Source: Bradyrhizobium sp. CCBAU 53351
Lineage (GTDB): Bacteria; Pseudomonadota; Alphaproteobacteria; Rhizobiales; Xanthobacteraceae
DNA length: 64,000 nucleotides
Direction: 5' to 3'
NCBI RefSeq assembly: GCF_015291745.1
Contig: NZ_CP030060.1
Coordinates: 620,001-684,000, forward strand
The position numbers and the translations under genes were made by a program. Each line of letters begins with the position of its first letter. Within the stretch, counting starts at the first letter, position 1. The notes under the pieces were generated by a model. That model was given only the letters and a program-made list of their open reading frames with translations. It did not search any database and was not told where the DNA came from. Below are positions 46,217 to 55,407 of this stretch, one piece after another.

Positions 46217-47403
46217 CTAGTCACGTGAATCTAAAGTTCGCCGCATAAAGTCTGCTGGGCTTTGTGGCAGAAGCGTTTGACGGAAGCCAAGATCTGGTCT
46301 GCAGACTTGGTCCATTTGAAGGGCCTCGGGTTATTGTTGTGCAGTTCGATGAAGGTACGGATGTCGGCCTCGAGCTGTCTGACGGAGGTGTGAACACCTC
46401 GCTGGATCTGCTTTCTGGTGAGTTCAGCGAACCAGCGCTCGTTCTGATTGATCCATGACGCGGAAGTCGGCGTAAAGTGGACATGGTTGTGCGGCCGGCG
46501 AGCGAGCCACGCCTTGATCTTAGGTGTCTTGTGGGTGGCGTAGTTGTCCATGACGATGTGGACCGCAAGCCCCTCGGGGATTTGAGCGTCGATTTCCTTG
46601 AGGAACTTCAAGAACTCGACCGCCCGATGACGCTTGTAGCATTTGCCAATGACAAAGCCGGAAGCGACATCGAGCGCGGCAAACAGTGTGGTCGTGCCAT
46701 GTCGCACATAACTGTGCGTGCGACGTTCTGGCATCCCAGGCATCATCGGCAAGACCGGCTGCTCGCGATCGAGTGCCAGGATCTGGCTTTCTCATCAACG
46801 CTGAGGACAACGGCTCGGTTCGGTGGGGATAGATAAAGGCCGACAATGTACCTTGTCGACGAACAGTGGATCGCTCGACAACTTGAATGTCTGGCTACGG
46901 TGCGGTTGCAAGCTGAACGCCGACCACATTCGGCGGATCGTGGTGTGGGAAAAGCCAGTTTCCGCAGCCATCGAGCGGATCAACCAGTGCGTCGCGTCGG
47001 CCGGCGTCGTACGCAATGTCCGCTCGATTACCTCAGCAACCTGATCGTCGTCGATGGTGCGAGGGCGGCTCGGGCGGGCTTCATCAAGCAGGCCATCACA
47101 GCGATCCTTCTAAAAAAACCGACGGCGCCACTTGCCAACGGTGTGTTCATGGATGCCGAGTTCAGCAGCCACAGACTTGCTTGGCAGGCCATCCGCACAT
47201 CGCAGGATCGCGCGGCATCGCTCAGATAGCACCGCGCGACACGATGACGACGAACTTGCCTCTCTAGGTACGTGCGCTCCTGCGGACTGAGCACTAACGG
47301 CGCGATCGGCCGGCCTCTCACACCTGCATTCCCCACAAGCGCTCTCCTCTACAAAGATTCGAGCCATCAACTAATGTGATGAACTTGCGTTCCAGATGAC
47401 TAG
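46217..47403. mobile_element. IS630-family insertion sequence, decayed
   Basis: The ends are CTAGTCACGTGAATCTAAAG (left, 46217 on) and, inward from 47403 on the minus strand, CTAGTCATCTGGAACGCAAG. They share CTAGTCA and several later bases including AAGTTC, an imperfect terminal inverted repeat of about 29 bases. Each end has TA at the boundary (46218-46219 and 47401-47402), the target that IS630 elements duplicate. The transposase inside is broken. The element lies at the 3' end of the alpha/beta hydrolase gene; the stop codon of that gene falls on the junction, and the pre-insertion sequence would also have read TAG. Confidence 0.85.
46231..47336 (-). pseudogene. IS630 transposase with several frame breaks
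   Basis: The N-terminal part begins MGNAGVRGRPIAPLVLSPQE at 47336 and breaks frame near 47230; the helix-turn-helix (RAILRCADGLPSKSVAAELG) is in the next frame, followed by a stop in RRFF*KDRCDG, then TTPADATHWLIRSMAAETGF. Further breaks follow near 46860 and 46790. The C-terminal DDE part is intact from 46752: SYVRHGTTTLFAALDVASGF, HIVMDNYATHKTPKIK and SASWINQNERWFAELTRKQI. The sequence is still close to rhizobial IS630 copies, so decay is recent. Confidence 0.88.
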
Positions 47404-48749
47404 TAAGGATACATCCAATAGGTCGCGTTGAGCTCGTTAGGCATCGAGCGCAAAGTTGGGGTCCGCTGCGGTGGCTTGAGGTGGCTAGATGAGGAGATGA
47501 TCCGGCCGATATCGTCGAGGACCGCCCGGCTCGTTGAATAGGTACTATGATTGAGCGCGAACATTTCGCTTCCGACCGCAGAGACATCGATCGTCTCGAT
47601 GCCCGAGACGAGAGTTGGACCGCTCTTAGTCACATAGCCCATTCGCGATTTCGACTGCGCCTTCTTCATCGAGGCGAGCAGAGCCAGATCAGTTGACGAG
47701 GCGTACACGGTCACCGCACCCGCGGCCGCTTTGATCTGGTTAGCCCGCTCCAGATAGAGGTCACGGTCGACGTCGGGTGCTGCGAAAATCAGCTCGGTAA
47801 TGCCAAGCGCTGTTTGGCTCAGCGCTGCCTGCTGCAAGGCGCCCAATACCACTTCGCTGCCAAGGCTGTGTGCGATCAGGATGATCCGCGAAACGTTCCC
47901 CTCCGTCTTGATGAGCTTGAGAAGATCGAACAATCCATCGGTGGCATGCAAAGCACTTTCGCGGTCGTAATCGTAATCCGCCAACCCGCCTTTCGAGGGC
48001 CAGGAATAAATCATGACGCGGCCCTTGTAATTTGCATCGAAGGCAATCTGAGCGGCCTTGAACGCTGCATCCGAGAAAGGAACATTGTAGCCATGGACGA
48101 ACAGCATCAGGCTGTCGGCAGGATTGGCGATCGCGGAGGCAAACTCCTCTCGTGAGAGCTTCGATAGAGTCTGGATTCGAAAGTGCTTTCCGTCCTGCTC
48201 GGCCTCTGTCCAAATGCCGTACAGATATGTCTTTGGCGTTTCGACTTCGCCCATCTTGTGAACGATCGGTATGCTCACAGTCACGCAGCCATAGGTATTC
48301 GTGGCCGAACGATCATAGGTGATCTGTTTCAGCTGCAGATTCGGGCCTCCCATCACCTCGCGGTTGGTCGCAAAATAAACGGGCACCAAGCCCTTGATGG
48401 CGGGCTTGTTGGGAGCCTCGGCGCCAGTTGGCGTCGGTTTCTCGGGAGGTGCTTCCTCACTTGCCTCACCCGTTGTGGGGCGATGATAGCCATAATCATG
48501 GCGTCTCGGACCATAATACCTCGGGCCGTAATACCTTGCGGCATGATGGTGATATCCTGTCAATGCACGCCCGTGGTGCTGATGCGTGTTTTGGGCTTGG
48601 GGCTTTGACGGTCTCGAGATAGGTGCTTGATGAGCGCAGCCGACGACAAACATGCAGACCAGAGCAATTAAAGCCGCGCGGAGCTGCCGGAACGACGAGA
48701 GCCAGTGCAGCGCATTTGAAGAATCGGCTCGCAATGTCGAGACGACCAT
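47400..48749 (-). CDS. Alpha/beta hydrolase lipoprotein (DUF900-like)
   Basis: The 449-residue protein has a lipoprotein signal (LRAALIALVCMFVVGCAHQA, lipobox VVGC). A His/Tyr-rich low-complexity stretch follows (GPRYYGPRRHDYGYH, about residues 70-90). The DUF900-type alpha/beta hydrolase domain runs from about residue 120: VPVYFATNREVMG, the strand SLMLFVHGYNVPFSDAAFKA, the elbow IILIAHSLGSEVVLGAL with the Ser nucleophile, and ITELIFAAPDVDRDLYLERA. GGAGGAGG before the start at 48749 is strong. It is the last gene of a four-gene operon of exported proteins. Its real substrate is unknown. Confidence 0.88.
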   Translation of the reverse strand: MVVSTLRADSSNALHWLSSFRQLRAALIALVCMFVVGCAHQAPISRPSKPQAQNTHQHHGRALTGYHHHAARYYGPRYYGPRRHDYGYHRPTTGEASEEAPPEKPTPTGAEAPNKPAIKGLVPVYFATNREVMGGPNLQLKQITYDRSATNTYGCVTVSIPIVHKMGEVETPKTYLYGIWTEAEQDGKHFRIQTLSKLSREEFASAIANPADSLMLFVHGYNVPFSDAAFKAAQIAFDANYKGRVMIYSWPSKGGLADYDYDRESALHATDGLFDLLKLIKTEGNVSRIILIAHSLGSEVVLGALQQAALSQTALGITELIFAAPDVDRDLYLERANQIKAAAGAVTVYASSTDLALLASMKKAQSKSRMGYVTKSGPTLVSGIETIDVSAVGSEMFALNHSTYSTSRAVLDDIGRIISSSSHLKPPQRTPTLRSMPNELNATYWMYPY

Positions 48750-48761
48750 GGCCCCTCCTCC

Positions 48762-50003
48762 TTACTTCGCAAGAACTTGAGATAGATTGACGGTAGCACC
48801 GAGCCATCCACGGTACCGATCGACGGCGGGTCCACTGGTCAGCTTGTAGGTGAAGCGCGCCTCTGCACCGCCATCGTTGATGGCGCAAGCAATGTTGCCG
48901 GCTCCGTTTGCCGTCTCGACATGCCAGGAGCAGCCGGTGATACGGTAGCCCGGCTCGGCTGGGAACGTCTCGGCGTAGTCGGCCGAATGCTCGGCAAACA
49001 CGACGGGATGATCATCCTTGGTCTTGTCGACGGTGTATGAGCGCTCGATCTGCTTGAGCTCGACGAGTTGCGATAGCGGAACATTGACGATGAGCCGCCG
49101 GTCTTCTGGAAGCAACGTGTGAAGCGCGCCGGCCAGGATCTCGGGAATTTTCACGCCCTGATTGGCTTGCGTCTGCACATGGGTCGAGTTGAGCTTGCTC
49201 CAGTTCTCGAATGAGATTGTAGTGTCGACCCATTTGGTCCAGCAGACGGATGGTTGGGGGATAGCCGCAATCAGCTTGTAGAGCGGACTCGCGGCTATGA
49301 CCGTGGCAGGAATGATGAAATTCACTCCGTTGACCTGGGCATCGTTCCATTTGACGATGCCGCCGACAGCGATACCGAGGAGCGCGCCGAACTCGTTGAA
49401 CGCGGGACCTCCGCTGTTGCCGACGTTCATGACAGTATCGGTTTGCCAGCGCCCATTTGGGCTGGTTTGATTGCTGATCAGGCCGCTCGATATGCTCAGA
49501 TCCAGGTCGAGGGGATAGCCGAGCAGATAGAGTTGGGTTCCCATTGGGGCCTGCTGGCTTTCATTGATGACCGGCATTGGGCAGCGCGATGCTCCGCCGC
49601 TGTTGCTGGCCGGCTGGGCCAACTCGAGAAGGGCAAGATCGTTGGCGTCGTCGCGGTGAATCGCGCTGACTTTGATTGGGTTTGCGTTGCGCGAGCCAAG
49701 GCGAGCATCGACCTCAAAGCTCTTGTAGTTTTCCTCGCGTCCGACCACATGGCTGTTGGTGAGCACGAGGTTGTCGCCGATCAGAAGGCCGGAGCCGCCT
49801 CCGACTTCCTGCTTGCCGTTGTACATAACGCCGACAAACTGGACATGAACAGTCCTGACGTTATAGCGCGCGGCGATCTGCACCGCGGCGCGATCGGCTA
49901 GCGCCTGCCCGGAGATGACAAAGAGCAAGGCGAGGGTCAGGACGGATAAAACGTTCTGACGGCTGCGATATCGAGTGGGCTGAGTTGTCCGCTTCCGTTC
50001 CAT
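48762..50003 (-). CDS. Exported trypsin-like serine protease
   Basis: The 413-residue protein has a signal peptide (VLSVLTLALLFVISGQALA) and an S1-type protease domain with all triad residues: His85 in LTNSHVV, Asp122 in DDANDLALLEL, and Ser197 in MNVGNSGGPAFN. The rest (from about residue 240) is a beta-rich C-terminal domain with no PDZ motif that I can see, so it is not a standard DegP. The first codons overlap the end of the metzincin gene by about 67 bases, so translation may be coupled. It would act in the periplasm or outside, with the metzincin. Confidence 0.88.
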   Translation of the reverse strand: MERKRTTQPTRYRSRQNVLSVLTLALLFVISGQALADRAAVQIAARYNVRTVHVQFVGVMYNGKQEVGGGSGLLIGDNLVLTNSHVVGREENYKSFEVDARLGSRNANPIKVSAIHRDDANDLALLELAQPASNSGGASRCPMPVINESQQAPMGTQLYLLGYPLDLDLSISSGLISNQTSPNGRWQTDTVMNVGNSGGPAFNEFGALLGIAVGGIVKWNDAQVNGVNFIIPATVIAASPLYKLIAAIPQPSVCWTKWVDTTISFENWSKLNSTHVQTQANQGVKIPEILAGALHTLLPEDRRLIVNVPLSQLVELKQIERSYTVDKTKDDHPVVFAEHSADYAETFPAEPGYRITGCSWHVETANGAGNIACAINDGGAEARFTYKLTSGPAVDRYRGWLGATVNLSQVLAK

Positions 50004-50611
50004 GCTGGATTACAATAGTTCATGATGGAATTGGGGTCGTATTTAGTGACTTTGTAGTCGCCGACCGATCCTGAAAATTTCTCGTTGCGGCACTGTTCCG
50101 GAGCATCGTCGCGGTTCTGCTCGTGAGTAAAGCCGAGCGCGTGCCCGAATTCGTGGACAGCGACCGCACGAATGCAGAATTCGCGCTTATTGATGCATCC
50201 TTTACTCCAATGATTGGAGCTGAAATTCAAGGTCATGCCCGAAGACTTGCCATCGAGATACTTGCCGACGACGTCGGTGTGCGCGCCCTCGTCGGCGATG
50301 CGCACATGGACGCCGGCTGCGCCCTCTTTACAGGCAGGCCAGGTCTTGGCGAACCAAACGCCTCCTTGTGCTGCGCTTTCCCAGGTCTCGGCCACGGCTT
50401 TTCGGACGAGTTCTGCATATTTCTGGTCATGAGGATTGAGGTTTTCCCAGCAGACCGGGATTTCCTTCACGTCCCATTTGGAGCTGCGGATCACAGTTCC
50501 GAAGAGCTCCATCTCCGACACCCCTGAGGGAAGCGCAGGCTGAGCCTTCGCGCTGCTGCAGGGGAGGAGCACGAGAAGAACCAGCAATCCGAGCAGGCAG
50601 TAACGAGTCAT
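49937..50611 (-). CDS. Exported metzincin-type zinc protease
   Basis: The 224-residue protein has a signal peptide (CLLGLLVLLVLLPCSSAKA), a short catalytic domain and the extended zinc motif HEFGHALGFTHE (residues 153-164; His153, His157, His163) with Met-turn SIMNYC at about residue 196. This is the matrixin/astacin-like metzincin arrangement. Four further cysteines (CKEG, GCINKREFC, QC) could form disulfides, which fits export. It is 4 bases after the lipoprotein gene, and is followed by the trypsin-like gene. Confidence 0.9.
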   Translation of the reverse strand: MTRYCLLGLLVLLVLLPCSSAKAQPALPSGVSEMELFGTVIRSSKWDVKEIPVCWENLNPHDQKYAELVRKAVAETWESAAQGGVWFAKTWPACKEGAAGVHVRIADEGAHTDVVGKYLDGKSSGMTLNFSSNHWSKGCINKREFCIRAVAVHEFGHALGFTHEQNRDDAPEQCRNEKFSGSVGDYKVTKYDPNSIMNYCNPAWNGSGQLSPLDIAAVRTFYPS

Positions 50612-50614
50612 GTT

Positions 50615-51703
50615 TTATTGAGTAGGCGTTGGAGATGGCGGGAAGACTGGCACCGGCGCGAAGATAAAGCCGTTCGTCCGCGGGCCACCACCAGCCCTTG
50701 GCCGGCGGGCTGCGGCCCCCCCGCTCTCCGGCAACTCCTGCGACTTTTCCCCTCCCGGGATTGGTGTCGTGTAAATCGGATTGTCCTTTGATCCGAGCGC
50801 CGGCTGTTTGGCTGCATAGCTGGCCGAGCCAGACTTTGCTCCGTTGGCCAAGACGGCATTCGGCCCATTGATGTAGATACCGAGATTGCTGAATTGCTGC
50901 GCAGATGCGGAGGCTTGGATGGCGGCCGGTGTCCAGCGCGCCGATGTAAGGGAGTATTTGGCCTCGATGCCTCCGGTCACTTGGATCGAAAAAGTATAGG
51001 TCATCTGCGCTGGCTCAGCTATTTCCGATGGCATAGCCGGCGTCAGGTTGTTGGCGGCGATCAAAATTGCATTGTCGCGCAGCCAGGCCGCCAATGGCTT
51101 GGAGGCATCGACGGTGATGCGCTTGAAAGCGGCCCGTTCCGGATATTTGTTTTCGGCGAGAGCTTCGAGCTCGAGGAGCTCGGTCGGCGTTCCCCGGTAG
51201 CAGCCGCGCTCATATGTTGCCGGGCTAGATGCCAGCGGCAAGGTATCAGACGCAAGCTCGGCATTCTGTTTCAAGAGAAATGACCAGATCAGGTCGTAGG
51301 TGTCCTGCGCCGAAGCCGTGGGGCCGACATGGGTCACTTCGGCGGTGGTGGCACTTAGAACGCGCTTATAGTCGAAGGCGGTGCCGGACCCGACACCGCC
51401 GGTATCGGTTACTTTCAGTTCCAGGAAGAAGGTGCCGTATAGGAACGGGTCGATGTCGAAATGGGCGAAGCGGTCGAACGCCTCTTCCGGCCTGGTCTTG
51501 TAGATCTTGAGGTAGTGCTTCCGCCTTTCGCGCTCGATCTGATAAAAGGTGACGACCTCGCACCGGATCGATTTGAGAAAATATGGCAGTTCGCCGGCTG
51601 TGATCACGCCAGTCTGCGGATCGTGCACATAGTACAGGCTGGTGCATCCGCCCATCGCAAAGCAGGCGCCAAGGCAAGCCGCGGCCCGGCTGATCTTCCA
51701 CAT
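50615..51703 (-). CDS. Lipoprotein of unknown function
   Basis: The 362-residue protein begins MWKISRAAACLGACFAMGGC, with a lipobox AMGGC at about residue 20. It is otherwise an alpha/beta sequence with no motif I recognise; the C-terminal 80 residues are Pro/Gly-rich and repetitive (TTPIPGGEKSQELPESGGAA) and end in APVPVFPPSPTPTQ. It is the first gene of the exported operon, so it could be an anchor or scaffold for the three downstream enzymes; that is a guess from context. Confidence 0.75.
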   Translation of the reverse strand: MWKISRAAACLGACFAMGGCTSLYYVHDPQTGVITAGELPYFLKSIRCEVVTFYQIERERRKHYLKIYKTRPEEAFDRFAHFDIDPFLYGTFFLELKVTDTGGVGSGTAFDYKRVLSATTAEVTHVGPTASAQDTYDLIWSFLLKQNAELASDTLPLASSPATYERGCYRGTPTELLELEALAENKYPERAAFKRITVDASKPLAAWLRDNAILIAANNLTPAMPSEIAEPAQMTYTFSIQVTGGIEAKYSLTSARWTPAAIQASASAQQFSNLGIYINGPNAVLANGAKSGSASYAAKQPALGSKDNPIYTTPIPGGEKSQELPESGGAAARRPRAGGGPRTNGFIFAPVPVFPPSPTPTQ

Positions 51704-51946
51704 CGATTGTGCCCCCTGTCCGCTTCGCGTCGCTCGCGCGCGGATCTCCCGCCCAGATTGAAATGCTTTGCTCGTGCTTCGTCAAGAGTATCGGAAGCCA
51801 TATGCAGCTTTTCGTTGCCATCGTATAATTCGATGCAGAGTTTCTGCGCGTTCTGACATTCAGAGCAACTGCGCCCGCAGCTAGATGATGAGACGCGCGT
51901 AAGTCACAGTCGGGCCGATTGCAAATAGCGAACCGTACGCCTATCA

Positions 51947-53308
51947 ATGGCACATATTGGCGAAGTCGTTTGGACGAGTCGTTTGCCTGGGCCTGCGGAC
52001 AGCCGCCTGAAGACAACGGAGTTCGGCAAGTGGAAGAAGGCAGCTGGTGAGCTTGCTCAATCACAGGCCTCGATGACGCATGCCAGAAGGGACGAACTGA
52101 GGAAGGCTCTGATCGAGCTCGACAAGTTGTTCCGCAAGGCGCCGCCGAGCGTGTACAAGGCTTACCGCAATCTTTCGGAGCGGCGTCTTGAAGAATCTGC
52201 CCGGAGTTTCGGTGACAGCGTCGGAGAAGGCCGCCTCCTTTGGTCCGTTTCCGAGGAGACCCCCGAGCAGGTTGCTGTGTCGCTTGGAGGTCTCATCCGG
52301 GCCATCGACCGCGTGCTGCTCGAGCGGCGGTCGCAATGGCCGATTGCATCGGGCGAGTGGCGCCTGGAGGCGCTCGGATGCTGGTTCATTCCGCGACAGG
52401 GCGTGAGCGCCGGCCGCCCTGCCCGGCGGAGCCAAGCCTATTCAAAGCGAGGCCTGCTATTTCATCGGATCCTGCCCACCTTCATTGACGGCTATGCCGT
52501 CGAGGTGGTCGATAGCCGTACCTTGCATAGTGCCGCTCAAGACCCCACGAATTGGAAAATGGGCGCCTGCCTTTTCGAGGCGCTCAAGCTTGAGGCGGAG
52601 TTCGCAACGGTAGACGGGGACAAGCGTTTCATCGTCAGCGGCGTCGATGCGCCGGCGGCGGGGAACGCGGTCTTGCTTCAGATGGCGAACGCGTTGCAGG
52701 AGAACTGCATCGCAATCGTCTGGCCCGAGCTCACGGTACCACCAGGACTGCGAGAAAAGATCGTCAAGTTCATCCGCGAGCGAGATGTGGCCGACCCGCT
52801 GGAGCCTCCGGAGATCGTCATTCCGGGAACGTGGCACGAGGTGGCAGGCAAGGAGATTGTGAATCGGGCCCGGATTTATGACGGTTATGGCGAGGAGCGG
52901 CTCGTCTACGACAAGATCGCCCCTTACGCCGATGACGACTGGGGGATCGAAAACATAACTGCTGGCGAGCGGATGTGCGTGCTTGCGACTGAAGGCGCCC
53001 TGATTGGCGTCGCAATTTGCCTCGACTTCTGTGACGTCTGCGACACGCCCTTCAGGGACCTGGATGTCGATGTGATGCTGGTCCCCTCGATGGGGAACGA
53101 CCGCACCATGCAGGGCCACCAGACGACTGCGAGCCAGGTGGAAGTGAAGTTCGGCACGCGAAGTTTTGTCGTGCAACATCCCACCCACAACCGCTACGGG
53201 GATGGCCGGCTTGGTACTATATTACCCCTCCTCAAAGAGCCGAACGCTGTTTCCGCCCGGGAACTCGGTCAAAAGACCGTTTGGACTGCCTACAAATGGG
53301 GCCGGTGA
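51947..53308 (+). CDS. Carbon-nitrogen hydrolase (nitrilase-fold) protein with helical N-terminal extension
   Basis: The 453-residue protein has, from about residue 215, a nitrilase superfamily domain with the Glu-Lys-Cys triad in order: Glu261 in IVWPELTVPP, Lys323 in LVYDKIAPY and Cys358 in VAICLDFCDV. The first 170 residues are helical, rich in charged residues, and not of any family I recognise. Most nitrilases are 270-350 residues, so this is a long, two-domain form. It starts a plus-strand set with a winged-helix protein and a small acidic protein, close to HigBA and IetAS. Nitrilase domains occur in some phage-defence proteins, so a defence link is possible but not shown. Confidence 0.82.
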   Translation: MAHIGEVVWTSRLPGPADSRLKTTEFGKWKKAAGELAQSQASMTHARRDELRKALIELDKLFRKAPPSVYKAYRNLSERRLEESARSFGDSVGEGRLLWSVSEETPEQVAVSLGGLIRAIDRVLLERRSQWPIASGEWRLEALGCWFIPRQGVSAGRPARRSQAYSKRGLLFHRILPTFIDGYAVEVVDSRTLHSAAQDPTNWKMGACLFEALKLEAEFATVDGDKRFIVSGVDAPAAGNAVLLQMANALQENCIAIVWPELTVPPGLREKIVKFIRERDVADPLEPPEIVIPGTWHEVAGKEIVNRARIYDGYGEERLVYDKIAPYADDDWGIENITAGERMCVLATEGALIGVAICLDFCDVCDTPFRDLDVDVMLVPSMGNDRTMQGHQTTASQVEVKFGTRSFVVQHPTHNRYGDGRLGTILPLLKEPNAVSARELGQKTVWTAYKWGR

Positions 53309-53378
53309 CACCCTAGATTCAGAGACTAAAATCAGAGTAAAGCGTTGTAAAATGATCTTAAGGGTTGTGACGTAGGGT

Positions 53379-54347
53379 ATGGCCATGTCGGACGTAGCAT
53401 TGGAAAAGATAGAGAGCGGCGAGGCCACCGCGACTGAGGCGCGGAGCGTCATTTCGGAATTCCTTAAAGAGGGATCCGAAAGCAGCCTGGAGCGTATTTA
53501 CGCAACACTTGGGGCTTGGCTCTGGAATTCTCTGGAGAGCCGGCGCCGCGATCCGGAGCTGCGGGAATGGTTTGATATTCTGCGTCGGGTGAGCGCCTCG
53601 CTCGCGCCGAAGAATGCCGCCTATGCCGAGCGCTTCAGAGCGTTTTACGATCTTCTGCAGATGTCGATCAACACCGCCAAGGTTGCTCGTCCAAGCGAGG
53701 TCATGCACCGTCAGCATGTCGTCGAGATACTTCGGTTGTTGCGGGATGCACCGTCGCGTCAGCTGGAGAAGACGGTCATTGCTAAGAAACTGGATCTGAA
53801 GGATGCCAATCTCAGCCGCATTCTTCGCCTGATGACCAATGCGCGTTTTGTGGAACGAACGGCGGCTGGAAAGTTTGCTCATTTCGCGCTGACGCGCGAT
53901 GGCCTTATGGCGCTTGAAAGGCACGAAGGGCCCACAGCAAGGGGCGCTGGCCAATTGGCGCAGCTTATGCGCAGGAAAATGGGTCTCAGAACCCACCCTG
54001 CCCTCACGGCTGAAGAAAATGTCGTTCTTCGCAGCCTGTTTGATTTGCCGAGCCCGATGCATCCTACGTTGCATGCGGCGGGACTAGTGATGCGTGACCC
54101 GCTTGGCGTCCGTCAGGTGATGGAGGACTACCTGCTTCATCCGCCGGCACCGACAGCTCCCGGCTATATGAAGGCGCGAACGAAGAGCTCGTATCATGGC
54201 TCGTCGGTGACGGTCGTGCAGGTGAAGAAAGCCGAAGGTCACGGCGCCTCCACATCGATTGAGGCGGTGAACAGTCCAAAGCCCGTCTCGTTCCCTTCGG
54301 GTATGCTGCACTTGAGCGCAGGAGAGGACTCCGAGCATGTCGAATGA
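53379..54347 (+). CDS. Winged-helix (MarR-like) protein of unknown function
   Basis: The 322-residue protein has a helical N-terminal part, then at about residues 108-185 a winged-helix domain: VMHRQHVVEILRLLRDAPSR, VIAKKLDLKDANLSRILRLM and RFVERTAAGKFAHFALTRDG. The C-terminal 130 residues have no recognised motif. The start at 53379 (or ATG six bases later) follows the nitrilase gene by 70 bases. Its 3' end overlaps the next gene by 11 bases. It might be a regulator of this small operon. Confidence 0.75.
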   Translation: MAMSDVALEKIESGEATATEARSVISEFLKEGSESSLERIYATLGAWLWNSLESRRRDPELREWFDILRRVSASLAPKNAAYAERFRAFYDLLQMSINTAKVARPSEVMHRQHVVEILRLLRDAPSRQLEKTVIAKKLDLKDANLSRILRLMTNARFVERTAAGKFAHFALTRDGLMALERHEGPTARGAGQLAQLMRRKMGLRTHPALTAEENVVLRSLFDLPSPMHPTLHAAGLVMRDPLGVRQVMEDYLLHPPAPTAPGYMKARTKSSYHGSSVTVVQVKKAEGHGASTSIEAVNSPKPVSFPSGMLHLSAGEDSEHVE

Positions 54348-54798
54348 GGATCTCGGGGCTTCGACAACGGAGCAGGCGCAAGGCGAATCGGAATCGCTAG
54401 TATTGTATGGAAACACCCTGCTCGATCGGTTGACCTTTGTTTCGACGACGTTCAGCTCGCTCATCATGAGCATGGGAAGGGTCGGGCGCGACAACCGCGA
54501 GGTGTTGGTGCCACTGGTCGAAGTCAGATTCGAAGGTCCCTCTGGCCAGGACGAAAGCGCCTTGAAGTCTTTCTTTTCGGAGCTCGTGCCGCTGGAAAAC
54601 CTCGCCTTCGTCCTCGAAGACATCTCGGGTGATCTTGCAACTGTTTGCCACCAGCTGAGCGCTGTGAGCGAGGGACCGGTCAAGCCTGATCTCAGGCGGC
54701 TTGCCGAAACGAGCAGGTTCCTGCAGGACGCCAAAAGCAACCTGGACAAGTGTCTCGCCGATCTGGAGCGAATTGGTCAGCCGCCCAATCTTCCCTAG
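54337..54798 (+). CDS. Small acidic protein of unknown function
   Basis: The 153-residue protein (MSNEDLGASTTEQAQGESES) is acidic and helical in its second half (LRRLAETSRFLQDAKSNLDK). No family is recognised. It overlaps the winged-helix gene by 11 bases, so the two are probably made together. Confidence 0.7.
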   Translation: MSNEDLGASTTEQAQGESESLVLYGNTLLDRLTFVSTTFSSLIMSMGRVGRDNREVLVPLVEVRFEGPSGQDESALKSFFSELVPLENLAFVLEDISGDLATVCHQLSAVSEGPVKPDLRRLAETSRFLQDAKSNLDKCLADLERIGQPPNLP

Positions 54799-54935
54799 CG
54801 GAAGTCTTGAGAGCATCTGCGGCGAGACGATTCTTTTGCTTCTAACGCACAAAATTGTCCAGTCGCAATTGACCGCGTCATTCTGAGTTCGAAATGCGAT
54901 TTTGATTTATCAACCGCGGGGCGTGCCTAGAAGCG

Positions 54936-54964
54936 TTCGCGGCGGGCTTCGGCTTCGCCGCGAA
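54936..54964 (+). terminator. TTCGCGGCG/CGCCGCGAA hairpin
   Basis: A perfect 9-base stem with an 11-base loop, 138 bases after the small acidic protein gene. No T tract follows, so it may be a terminator or a GC-rich repeat. Confidence 0.5.
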
Positions 54965-55035
54965 AGTGCGAGCCGATCGGATCGTGAATTAGCCCCGAGT
55001 GGCAAGACTATCTTACTGTCGGCGGGCGGCATGCG

Positions 55036-55076
55036 TTTCCCAAAAATGGAAATTCCCCTCTTCCATTTTTGGGAAA
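55036..55076. promoter_or_regulatory. Perfect 16-base inverted repeat upstream of higBA
   Basis: TTTCCCAAAAATGGAA and TTCCATTTTTGGGAAA are exact reverse complements around the 9-base spacer ATTCCCCTC. The repeat ends 19 bases before the higB-like start and overlaps where a -35 would lie for the -10-like TAGTAT at 55084-55089. It is most likely the HigA operator; it could also form a hairpin in an RNA. Confidence 0.85.
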
Positions 55077-55095
55077 TCGACGGTAGTATCCCTTC

Positions 55096-55407
55096 ATGCT
55101 GGTGGTCGGCACGGACCTTGGTGAGCGCTATTTTGCCGAACGCTCTGGTCATCGGGGCATCGATGCAGCGCGCGCTCAATACAGGGCATGGCTGGCAATT
55201 GCTGAGGCTTCGGACTGGCGGACGCCGCAACAGGTGAAGCGATCGCATCCCAAGGCAAGCATCCTGAAAGGCGGACGCGTGGTGTTCAACATCAAGGCCA
55301 ATGACTACCGCCTGATCGCCATGGTTCAATATCGTGATGGCGTGTTGATGATCCGCTTTTTCGGCAGTCATGAAGACTGTGACAAGGTGGACGCGGAGAC
55401 GGTGTGA
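55096..55407 (+). CDS. higB: HigB-type toxin (RNA interferase family)
   Basis: The 103-residue protein matches the HigB_toxin family: AWLAIAEASDWRTPQQVKRS, KASILKGGRVVFNIKANDYR and VLMIRFFGSHEDCDKVDAE. Such toxins cut mRNA on ribosomes. The ATG at 55096 has no Shine-Dalgarno in front, so the mRNA may be leaderless. It is followed by higA, whose ATG overlaps the stop by one base (TGATG). Confidence 0.9.
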   Translation: MLVVGTDLGERYFAERSGHRGIDAARAQYRAWLAIAEASDWRTPQQVKRSHPKASILKGGRVVFNIKANDYRLIAMVQYRDGVLMIRFFGSHEDCDKVDAETV

